This document shows positions 1-5,900 of a stretch of 6,173 bases of DNA, piece after piece. Within the stretch, counting starts at the first letter, position 1. Every line of letters starts with the position of its first letter. The notes under the pieces are model-generated. The model made no database searches and was not told the origin of the DNA. It saw only the letters and a program-made list of their open reading frames with translations. A program made the translations under genes and the position numbers. The stretch spans positions 1-6,173 of the forward strand of contig JACOVB010000445.1 in NCBI GenBank assembly GCA_016177555.1, read 5' to 3'. The DNA is from Candidatus Rokuibacteriota bacterium. Its GTDB lineage: Bacteria; Methylomirabilota; Methylomirabilia; Rokubacteriales; CSP1-6.

Positions 1-62
1 AGGTGTTCAAGAAGTCGGACGTTCCGGTGATGCTGTACCACTCCCGGCGGTCGAAGGACTGA
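1..62 (+). CDS. C-terminal end of a probable universal stress protein (UspA family), partial
   Basis: Only the last 19 complete codons are inside the window, starting at base 3 and ending with TGA at 60-62. They read VFKKSDVPVMLYHSRRSKD. The pattern of a helix end followed by a D-V-P-V-hydrophobic strand and a short basic tail matches the end of UspA-fold proteins, where the last strand is typically A/D-x-P-V-L-hydrophobic. These are cytoplasmic nucleotide-binding stress proteins. The next gene begins 3 nt after the stop, and its possible Shine-Dalgarno AAGGA (54-58) lies inside this reading frame, so the two are probably translationally coupled. The fragment is too short to be sure; another family ending in a similar strand cannot be excluded. 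Confidence 0.55.
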   Translation, partial: VFKKSDVPVMLYHSRRSKD

Positions 63-65
63 GTC

Positions 66-1232
66 ATGGGCGCCGCCCTCTTCAGGGAGATCATGGAGTC
101 CGACATGCAGCTCAAGGCGCGGCTCACGGAGCTGGCTCGAATCAAGGGCACGACGACGCCCGTGGTCAGCGTGTACCTGAACACCTCCTGGGAGGATGAG
201 CACCAGCGCGACCGCGTGCGGGTCTTCCTCAAGAACGAGATCAGGAAGGCGCGCCAGGGATCAGGAGCGCGCTGCGCCGAGTCCGACCTCGAGTGGATCG
301 AGGCGCAGGGAGAGGCCCTCGTGAGCCAGGAGCTGTTCGAGGCGGCCCGCGGTGTGGCGCTCTTCGCGTGCGAGAGCGCGGGGTTGCGTGAAGTCCTGCC
401 GGTGCGGATTCCCTTTGTGAACGCCTTCCTGGTGGCCGAGGGGCCGTCCCTCGTCCCGCTCACGGCAGCGCTGGAGGAGGCGCCGCCCTCCCTCGTCGTC
501 TTCGTGGACGGCGAGAGCGCGCGGCTGGTGCCGCTGGGCCCCGAGGGCGCGGGCCAGGAGATCGCACTGGAGAGCGAGGTTCCGGGACACCACAAGCGCG
601 GCGGCTGGGCGCAGCTCGCCCAGTCCCGCTACCAGCGTCACATCCAGGACCACCGGGGACGCCACTTCGAGGCGGCGGCCCAGAGCCTGATCGGGCTCGC
701 CGATGGCCATGGTGTCGAGCGCGTCGTCCTGGCCGGCGAGCCGCGGAACATCACCGCGCTCCGCCAGCACCTGCCGCCGCGCATCCTGGAGCGAGTCGTG
801 GGGACGGTCTCGGCCGTCCGGCGGGAGGCGGCGAGCGTGATCCTGGGTCGCGCCGCCGAGCTGCTCGGGCATCTCGAGAAGGCCGAGGTGAGCGCAGCGG
901 TGGACTCGGCCCTGACGGAAGCCGCCAAGGGCGGCCGCGCCGTGCTGGGCCTGCCGGGGACGCTGGACGCGGTGAGCCGCGGGGCGGTGCGGCGCCTGTA
1001 CATGCTGAAGGGCTTCCGGGAGGAGGGGCGCGCCTGCGGCGGATGCGGAACGCTCGATCAAGGCCCGCCGCTGGGTTGCCCCCGGTGCGGGGCGCCCACG
1101 TCTGCCGTGGAACTCGGCGCCGCGGCGGCGGAGCGCGTGCTCGCCGCCGGCGGGAGCGTAGACACGGTCGACGGGCACGAGGTGCTCGGTCGGACCGGCG
1201 GCCTGGCGGCGCTCCTGCGCTACCCCCTCTGA
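66..1232 (+). CDS. Bacterial eRF1-like (baeRF / Vms1-related) protein with C-terminal zinc ribbon
   Basis: This 388-residue protein belongs to the bacterial branch of the archaeo-eukaryotic release factor 1 superfamily, whose relatives include Vms1/ANKZF1 and archaeal/eukaryotic eRF1. The N-terminal domain shows VSVYLNT at 34-40 followed by a charged helix (residues 44-63), as in baeRF proteins. The middle domain carries GHHKRGGWAQ at 174-183, placed where eRF1 has its catalytic GGQ loop; here it reads GGW (179-181) with a Gln at 183. Domain 3 resembles the eRF1 C-terminal domain: VLGLPGTLDAVSRGAV (293-308), a zinc ribbon of four cysteines (C324, C327, C338, C341), and the closing GG-x-AALLRY (378-386) like the GGIGAILRY of eRF1. 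Family knowledge suggests a ribosome-associated role in peptidyl-tRNA handling or rescue; the exact activity is unknown. The ATG at 66 has AAGGA 7 nt upstream. ATG at 93 (AGGGAG just before it) or 105 (GGAG 5-6 nt before it) would shorten the protein by 9 or 13 residues without touching the domain. Confidence 0.85.
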   Translation: MGAALFREIMESDMQLKARLTELARIKGTTTPVVSVYLNTSWEDEHQRDRVRVFLKNEIRKARQGSGARCAESDLEWIEAQGEALVSQELFEAARGVALFACESAGLREVLPVRIPFVNAFLVAEGPSLVPLTAALEEAPPSLVVFVDGESARLVPLGPEGAGQEIALESEVPGHHKRGGWAQLAQSRYQRHIQDHRGRHFEAAAQSLIGLADGHGVERVVLAGEPRNITALRQHLPPRILERVVGTVSAVRREAASVILGRAAELLGHLEKAEVSAAVDSALTEAAKGGRAVLGLPGTLDAVSRGAVRRLYMLKGFREEGRACGGCGTLDQGPPLGCPRCGAPTSAVELGAAAAERVLAAGGSVDTVDGHEVLGRTGGLAALLRYPL

Positions 1233-1268
1233 CGGAGGCTGGCCGGACACGCCGCTCGGGTCGGGCAT

Positions 1269-1273
1269 GGAGG
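1269..1273 (+). promoter_or_regulatory. Shine-Dalgarno GGAGG deciding the start of the small membrane protein
   Basis: A full GGAGG sits 5 nt before the ATG at 1279. The in-frame ATG at 1267 has no comparable upstream site. This favours translation from 1279. The site lies in a purine-rich stretch, so chance occurrence is possible. Confidence 0.45.
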
Positions 1274-1278
1274 CGGAG

Positions 1279-1368
1279 ATGGCGGAGGCGATCCGGGATC
1301 AGTGGGCGATCGTGGCGGCCGTGGTCCTTCTCGTCGCGCTCGTGATCTGGCGGATGGCGCGGCGGTGA
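1279..1368 (+). CDS. Predicted 29-residue single-pass membrane protein
   Basis: A short reading frame between the eRF1-like gene and the SAM synthetase gene encodes MAEAIRDQWA, then a strongly hydrophobic run IVAAVVLLVALVIW, and ends in the basic tail RMARR before TGA (1366-1368). The layout is an amphipathic acidic head, one transmembrane helix of about 14-17 residues and an Arg-rich C-terminus. The positive-inside rule would put the C-terminus in the cytoplasm. The start at 1279 is chosen because of GGAGG 5 nt upstream; an in-frame ATG at 1267 would add MEAE. It lies in the same orientation within the operon, 46 nt after the previous stop and 40 nt before the next start. I know no named family for it. 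The hydrophobic pattern in the + frame argues for a real gene, but its size keeps this tentative. Confidence 0.5.
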   Translation: MAEAIRDQWAIVAAVVLLVALVIWRMARR

Positions 1369-1408
1369 GGGGCCAGGCGCAGCACGCGCCCTGAGCGGGA
1401 GGAGCCCC

Positions 1409-2605
1409 ATGGCTATCGTGCTCGAGACGCTCCAGGATGCTCCCGTCGCGCGCCGGCGGGTCGAGCTGGTCGAGCGGAAGGGGATCGGGCATCCCGATAC
1501 GATCTGCGACTGCCTCGTCGAGGCGATCTCGCTCGCGCTCAACCGCATGTACCTCGACCGGACAGGCACGATCCCCCACTACAACATCGACAAGGCGCTG
1601 CTGGCCGCCGGCCAATGCGCCAAGGGCTTCGGCTGGGGGAAGCAGACGAAGCCCATGCGGTTCCTGGTCGGCGACCGGGCGACTTTCGAGGCGAGGGGGG
1701 CACCGCTTCCCGTCGAGGAGACGCTGCGGGCTGCCGTGGACGAGTGGGTCGCCGCCCACCTGCCTCACGTGGAGCCGGGCAAGGGGCTTCGCGCGCACAG
1801 TTTGCTCCTGCCGGGCTCGGCCGAGCTCAGGGGGATCTTCGCCGGGCCGGAGACCGAGATCGGCTCCAACGACACCTGCGGCGCCTGCGGCTACGCGCCG
1901 CTGTCGCTCACGGAGCGACTGGTCCTGGACGTCGAGGATTTCCTCAACGAGGCGGTGTTCAAGACGTTGTTCCCCGACACGGGACAGGACGTGAAGGTCT
2001 TCGCCATCCGGGAGGACGATAGCATCGCCGTGACGGTGGCCATGCCGCTGCTGGCGACCTCCACCGCTTCCGAGCACGCCTACTTCGTCCGGAAGGAGGA
2101 GATCCTGGCGGCCCTCACCCATCGCTTCGGCGACGCGCCGCTGCCCGTCGAGTGGAGCCTCAACCGTCTCGATCGCCGGGGGCGCGGAGCCGATGGGGTG
2201 TACCTCACCTGCACGGGTACCTCGGCCGAGGACGCCGACTCCGGACAGGTGGGGCGCGGCAACCGGGCCAACGGACTGATCGCGTTCTCTCGGCCCACCG
2301 GCGGCGAGGCGGCGGCGGGCAAGAACCCGGTCGCCCACGCGGGCAAGGTCTACAGCGTGCTGAGCCATCGGCTCGCGCGGCTCATCCACGCGCGCTGCCC
2401 CGAGCTGCTGGAGGTCTACGTCTACCTCGCGGTGCGGATCGGCGAGCCGGTGGACCGGCCCTGGACCAGCGTGCAGGCGATCCTCCCTCCGGGGATGGCG
2501 CTCGCCGACGTGGAGGGCGACATTCGCGAGGTCGTGGGAGCCGAGCTGGGGCGGATGGCGGCCTTCCGCGCCGAGCTCGCCCGCGGGGACTATCCCGTCT
2601 GCTGA
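1409..2605 (+). CDS. mat: Methionine adenosyltransferase (S-adenosylmethionine synthetase), archaeal type
   Basis: This 398-residue protein makes S-adenosylmethionine from methionine and ATP, releasing phosphate and diphosphate, in the cytoplasm. It is of the archaeal AdoMet synthetase type rather than the usual bacterial MetK type. Landmarks are ERKGIGHPDTICD (22-34), the ATP-site segment with H28 and D30; the conserved loop GSNDT (152-156) followed by GYAPLS (161-166); TGTSAE (269-274) leading into GQVGRGNRANGLI (279-291); and AAAGKNPVAHAGKVY (301-315). The length is normal for the archaeal family (about 400 residues). The ATG at 1409 has a strong GGGAGGAG upstream (1397-1404). One oddity is that the segment after GSNDT reads CGAC (157-160), where archaeal enzymes as I recall them have a Ser-Phe-Gly-Val-like sequence, creating a CxxC pair. 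No SAM riboswitch is recognisable in the 40-nt leader. Whether the genome also has a MetK cannot be seen here. Confidence 0.93.
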   Translation: MAIVLETLQDAPVARRRVELVERKGIGHPDTICDCLVEAISLALNRMYLDRTGTIPHYNIDKALLAAGQCAKGFGWGKQTKPMRFLVGDRATFEARGAPLPVEETLRAAVDEWVAAHLPHVEPGKGLRAHSLLLPGSAELRGIFAGPETEIGSNDTCGACGYAPLSLTERLVLDVEDFLNEAVFKTLFPDTGQDVKVFAIREDDSIAVTVAMPLLATSTASEHAYFVRKEEILAALTHRFGDAPLPVEWSLNRLDRRGRGADGVYLTCTGTSAEDADSGQVGRGNRANGLIAFSRPTGGEAAAGKNPVAHAGKVYSVLSHRLARLIHARCPELLEVYVYLAVRIGEPVDRPWTSVQAILPPGMALADVEGDIREVVGAELGRMAAFRAELARGDYPVC

Positions 2606-2633
2606 CCGCCGAGACATAGGGAGGAGAGGAGCC

Positions 2634-3029
2634 ATGAAGCATCTGAGCCGGATGGTATTGCTCGTGGCGGCGGGGCTCGCTGTCGTCGCGCCGTCGGCCG
2701 GAGCGGAGGAGATCACGAAGCACTCGGGGACGGTGCTGGCCGTCGACCGCAACGCCGGAACGCTCGTGCTGGGCGAGGTCGGCCCGTGGCGCGTCGAGCG
2801 CGGAGAGACCAGGATCACGCGCCTGGCCATCGCGACGGGCTCGGCCACCGAGTTCACCGTCGCCGAGCGCGTCCCGGACGGGGCCGCCGGGTTCCCGGGG
2901 GCATTCGCGGAGCGGCGGCTGGACCCGGGGCACGTGAAGGCGGGCGACTTCGTCACCGTGAGCTGCCTGCACGAGGGCCAGCGCCTGACGGCGCTCAAGG
3001 TCACCGTCAGCAAGCCCGACGAGCGGTAG
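2634..3029 (+). CDS. Small exported protein of unknown function
   Basis: This 131-residue protein starts with a classic Sec signal peptide: basic MKHLSR, hydrophobic core MVLLVAAGLAVVA (7-19), and a probable signal peptidase I site after A-G-A at 22-24, leaving a mature chain of about 107 residues that begins EEITKHSG. There is no lipobox cysteine. The mature part is predicted to be mostly beta: SGTVLAVDRNAGTLVLGEVG (31-50), and near the end VKAGDFVTVSCLHEGQRLTA (101-120) followed by LKVTVSKPDER. The pattern of G-T-V-x-x-V-D early and K-x-G-D-x-V-T-V late resembles small periplasmic OB/beta-barrel-like proteins of the DUF5666 kind; I cannot assign it to a named family. The single cysteine is C111. 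A purine-rich GGGAGGAGAGGAG precedes the ATG, 28 nt after the SAM synthetase stop, and the next gene begins 7 nt after its stop. A periplasmic location is inferred, assuming a two-membrane cell. Confidence 0.75.
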   Translation: MKHLSRMVLLVAAGLAVVAPSAGAEEITKHSGTVLAVDRNAGTLVLGEVGPWRVERGETRITRLAIATGSATEFTVAERVPDGAAGFPGAFAERRLDPGHVKAGDFVTVSCLHEGQRLTALKVTVSKPDER

Positions 3030-3036
3030 GCTCGAG

Positions 3037-5415
3037 GTGGCCCGCCGACTGACAGCGGAGGAGCTGCGCGCGGTCTGCGATCCGGCCTCGCTGCCGTTCG
3101 CGTCCACGGCGGAGTTGCCGCCGCTCGACGGCATGATCGGCCAGGAGCGGGCGGTCAGCGCCACCGCCTTCGGAATCGGGATGAAGCGCGCCGGGTATAA
3201 CCTCTTCGTCCTCGGCCCGGCGCGCACCGGCAAGGCGTCCACCATGCGCCGGGTGCTCACCAGGACCGCCGCGGCGGAGCCCACGCCCTCCGACTTCTGC
3301 TACGTCTACAACCTCGCCGATCCCTACCGGCCCGTGGCCCTCGAGCTGCCCTCGGGCCGGGGGCGCGAGCTCAGGGAGGAGATGGACCGGCTCGCCGAGG
3401 AGTGCCGGTCGCGGCTGCCGCGGGCCTTCGAGGGCGAGGAGTTCGAGCGACAGAAGTCGCAGACCCTGGAGGAGTTCGGCCGCCGTCAGAAGGCCGAGAT
3501 GGAGCGCTTCGATGCCGTGGTGCGCGCGGCCGGATTCGCCCTCGTGCGCACGCCGCGGGGGCCCGTGCTGGCTCCGGCGCCGCGTGGCGAGCCGCTGAGC
3601 CCCGAGGAGTTCGCGGCGCTCCCGGAACAGACGCAGAAGGAGCTCGAGGCGCGCGGTGCTCAGCTCCAGGAGCAGCTCGAGGCCGCGCTCCGCCGGCTGC
3701 GGGAGCTGGAGCGGGAGGCGCGGCTGGCCCACGAGAAGCTCGTGGAGGACGTCGCCGCGGCCACCATCCGGCAGATGATCCAGGAGCAGCGCGACCGCTT
3801 CAGCGGACTCCCCGCCGTGGAGCGGTATCTCGGGGAGGTCGAGGGCGATCTCATCGCCCATGCCGAGGAATTCAGGGGACTCGACGAGAAGCCCGCGCTG
3901 CCGTTTCTTCCCGCGCCGGGCGCATTCCTCGACCGGTACCGCGTCAACGTCCTCGTGGATAGCGCCGGGGCACAAGGAGCACCGGTGGTGCTCGAGGAGA
4001 ACCCGACCCACCGGAACCTCCTGGGGCGCATCGAGCACCGCGTCCACCTCGGCACTCTCGTCACCGACTTCACGCTCATCAAGGCCGGCGCGCTGCATCG
4101 GGCCAACGGGGGGTACCTGATCCTCGAGGCCATGGATGTCCTCCGCAACCTGTTCGCCTGGGAGGCGCTGAAGAAGGCGCTCAAGAGCCGGGCCGTGCGC
4201 ATCGAGGAGCCGCTGCAGGAGCTGACGGCCTTCAGCGCGGGGACCCTGGCGCCGGAGCCCATCCCGCTGTCGGTCAAGGTCGTCCTCCTCGGCAGCCCCC
4301 TTCTCTACTATCTCCTCTACGCGCTGGACGAGGACTTCGGCGAGCTGTTCAAGGTGAAGGTGGACTTCGATGACTCGCTGCCTCGCACCCCCGAGTACGA
4401 GGCGCTCTACGCCCGCTTCATCGGGTCCGCCTGCCGCGAGGAGGGACTCCCCGCCTTCTCCCGCGAGGGGGTCGGCAAGTTCCTCGAGCACGCCTCGCGG
4501 CTGGCCTCGGATCGGGGGCGGCTCACGTCCCGGATGGGCGACCTGCTGGACCTGGTCCGCGAATCGGCCTTCTGGGCGGGCGAGCGCCAGCGCGCCCTGG
4601 TGGGCGCCGAGGATGTGAGCCACGCCATCTGCCAGAGGACCTACCGGGCGAGCCTCCTGGAGGAGCGGATCGGCCGGCTGATCCTCGAGGGGACGCTCCT
4701 GATCGCCACTGATGGCGAGGCGGTGGGGCAGCTCAACGGTATCTCGGTGCTGGCCGTCGGGGATCACGCCTTCGGCCGCCCATCCCGGATCACCGCGCGG
4801 ACGTACGCCGGCGAGCCCGGGGTGGTGGACATCGAGCGGGAGGTCAAGCTCGGCGGGCCCATCCACTCCAAGGGGATCATGATCCTCACCGGTTTCCTCG
4901 CGGGGCGCTACGCGCGGGAGCGCCCGCTGGCGCTGTCGGCGTCCATCACCTTCGAGCAGCAATACGAGGAGGTGGAGGGTGACAGCGCCTCCTCGGCGGA
5001 GGGCTACGCGCTGCTCTCGAGCCTCACGGGCATCCCGCTCTCCCAGGCGCTCGCCGTCACCGGCTCGATGAACCAGCAGGGCGAGATCCAGGCGGTGGGG
5101 GGGATCAACGAGAAGATCGAGGGGTTCTTCGACACCTGCCGCTCGCGCGGGCTCACGGGCCGGCAGGGCGTGCTGATCCCGGAGTCCAATGCCCGCCACC
5201 TCATGCTGCGCGAGGACGTGGTGGAGGCGGTTCGCACCGGGCGGTTCCACATCCACACCGTGGGAACGGTGGACGAGGGGCTCGCGCTTCTCACCGGGCG
5301 GGAAGCCGGGCTGCGCCAGCCGGACGGGCTCTTCCCCGAGGGCAGCGTCAACGCGGCCGTCGAGGCGGCGCTCCAGGCGAACATCGCGCGGCTCAAGGAG
5401 CTTCGGGGCAAGTGA
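3037..5415 (+). CDS. Lon-like protease, peptidase family S16 (YcbZ/LonC type with AAA-like domain)
   Basis: This 792-residue protein matches Lon-related proteases with an internal AAA-like domain (AAA_32 + Lon_C). Residues 5-30 carry the family's N-terminal LTAEELRAVCDP...FASTAEL, followed by the GQERAV box (35-40) and GYNLFVLGPARTGKAS (53-68), a Walker A-like loop. Residues about 105-255 are a charged helical insertion, likely coiled coil (QLQEQLEAALRRLRELERE, 209-227). The GALHRANGGYLILEAMD segment (351-367) stands in the Walker B region. The protease domain occupies about 555-755. The catalytic Ser is S650 in EGDSAS and the catalytic Lys is K693 in GGINEK, 43 residues apart as in E. coli Lon (S679/K722). 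It has no N-terminal LAN substrate domain. The start is GTG, 7 nt after the previous stop, with only a weak AGG upstream, so translation is probably coupled to the preceding gene. The role is cytoplasmic degradation of damaged or regulatory proteins; substrates are unknown. Confidence 0.92.
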   Translation: MARRLTAEELRAVCDPASLPFASTAELPPLDGMIGQERAVSATAFGIGMKRAGYNLFVLGPARTGKASTMRRVLTRTAAAEPTPSDFCYVYNLADPYRPVALELPSGRGRELREEMDRLAEECRSRLPRAFEGEEFERQKSQTLEEFGRRQKAEMERFDAVVRAAGFALVRTPRGPVLAPAPRGEPLSPEEFAALPEQTQKELEARGAQLQEQLEAALRRLRELEREARLAHEKLVEDVAAATIRQMIQEQRDRFSGLPAVERYLGEVEGDLIAHAEEFRGLDEKPALPFLPAPGAFLDRYRVNVLVDSAGAQGAPVVLEENPTHRNLLGRIEHRVHLGTLVTDFTLIKAGALHRANGGYLILEAMDVLRNLFAWEALKKALKSRAVRIEEPLQELTAFSAGTLAPEPIPLSVKVVLLGSPLLYYLLYALDEDFGELFKVKVDFDDSLPRTPEYEALYARFIGSACREEGLPAFSREGVGKFLEHASRLASDRGRLTSRMGDLLDLVRESAFWAGERQRALVGAEDVSHAICQRTYRASLLEERIGRLILEGTLLIATDGEAVGQLNGISVLAVGDHAFGRPSRITARTYAGEPGVVDIEREVKLGGPIHSKGIMILTGFLAGRYARERPLALSASITFEQQYEEVEGDSASSAEGYALLSSLTGIPLSQALAVTGSMNQQGEIQAVGGINEKIEGFFDTCRSRGLTGRQGVLIPESNARHLMLREDVVEAVRTGRFHIHTVGTVDEGLALLTGREAGLRQPDGLFPEGSVNAAVEAALQANIARLKELRGK

Positions 5416-5900
5416 GCCGCTTCGTGGTCCACGAGCACAAGGCGCGCCGCCTCCACTACGACTTCCGCCTGGAGATCGGCGGCGCGCTCGCCTCGTGGGC
5501 GATCCCCAAGGGGCCGTCCATGAATCCCGCCGATCGGCGCCTCGCGGTGCGGGTGCCCGACCACCCACTCGAATACGGCCGATTCGAGGGCATCATTCCC
5601 GCCGGCCAGTACGGGGCCGGGCCCGTGGTGGTGTGGGACCGCGGGAGCTACGAGCTCCTCGAGGGCGGGACGCCCGAGGCCGGGCTCAGGGTGGGGAAGC
5701 TCGTCTTCGCGCTCCACGGCAGGAAGCTCCGCGGGACCTTTGCGCTGGCCCGTCTCGAGCGCGGCCGTACCGGTCAGGAGTGGCTCCTGATCAAGAAGAA
5801 GGACGCCCACTCCGACGCGTCCTGGAGGCTCGTGACCAAGCTGACCCCTGGGCGTCTCGAGCGGCTGCGCCTCAAGACGCCCTCCTGTCGAGCGTCGTAG
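5412..5900 (+). CDS. Stand-alone DNA ligase D 3'-phosphoesterase (PE) domain protein
   Basis: This 162-residue protein matches the LigD N-terminal 3'-phosphoesterase domain, a metal-dependent enzyme that trims 3'-ribonucleotides and removes 3'-phosphates at DNA ends. It has VHEHKARRLHYDFRLE (6-21), SWAIPKGPS (28-36), DHPLEYGRFEGIIPAGQYG (50-68), VVVWDRGSYE (72-81) and EWLLIKKKDA (123-132). Against Pseudomonas LigD PE numbering (from memory), H9, H15, D17, R19, H51 and Y55 match the catalytic H42, H48, D50, R52, H84 and Y88 with one constant offset of 33. The usual N-terminal arm (RDF..T.EP) is absent, and the frame upstream lies inside the protease gene with no family-like sequence. The GTG start overlaps the protease stop in GTGA (5412-5415); AAGGAG at 5395-5400 is a rather distant Shine-Dalgarno. 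No ligase or polymerase domain follows, and no Ku gene is in the window. Confidence 0.88.
   Translation: MSRFVVHEHKARRLHYDFRLEIGGALASWAIPKGPSMNPADRRLAVRVPDHPLEYGRFEGIIPAGQYGAGPVVVWDRGSYELLEGGTPEAGLRVGKLVFALHGRKLRGTFALARLERGRTGQEWLLIKKKDAHSDASWRLVTKLTPGRLERLRLKTPSCRAS

Noticed and set aside
1267..1278. Alternative upstream ATG for the small membrane protein
   Set aside because: It lacks a convincing Shine-Dalgarno, whereas the ATG at 1279 has GGAGG 5 nt upstream. The choice changes only four residues.
1369..1408. Possible SAM riboswitch or RBS-masking hairpin before the SAM synthetase gene (GGGGC at 1369-1373 against GCCCC at 1404-1408; GGCGC/GCGCC inner stem at 1376-1390)
   Set aside because: Only about 40 nt are available, the stems are 5 bp in GC-rich DNA, and no core of any SAM riboswitch class is recognisable.
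1220..3013. Long - strand open frame (597 codons) opposite the SAM synthetase and exported protein genes
   Set aside because: It crosses two well-supported + strand genes and has the low-complexity composition of a GC shadow, with no domain motif.
3007..5568. Very long open frame (853 codons) on the - strand opposite the Lon-like protease
   Set aside because: In DNA with third positions nearly all G/C, antisense frames lack stops by chance. Its translation is rich in Arg, Pro, Gly, Leu and His with no recognisable domain, while the + frame gives a full S16 protease.
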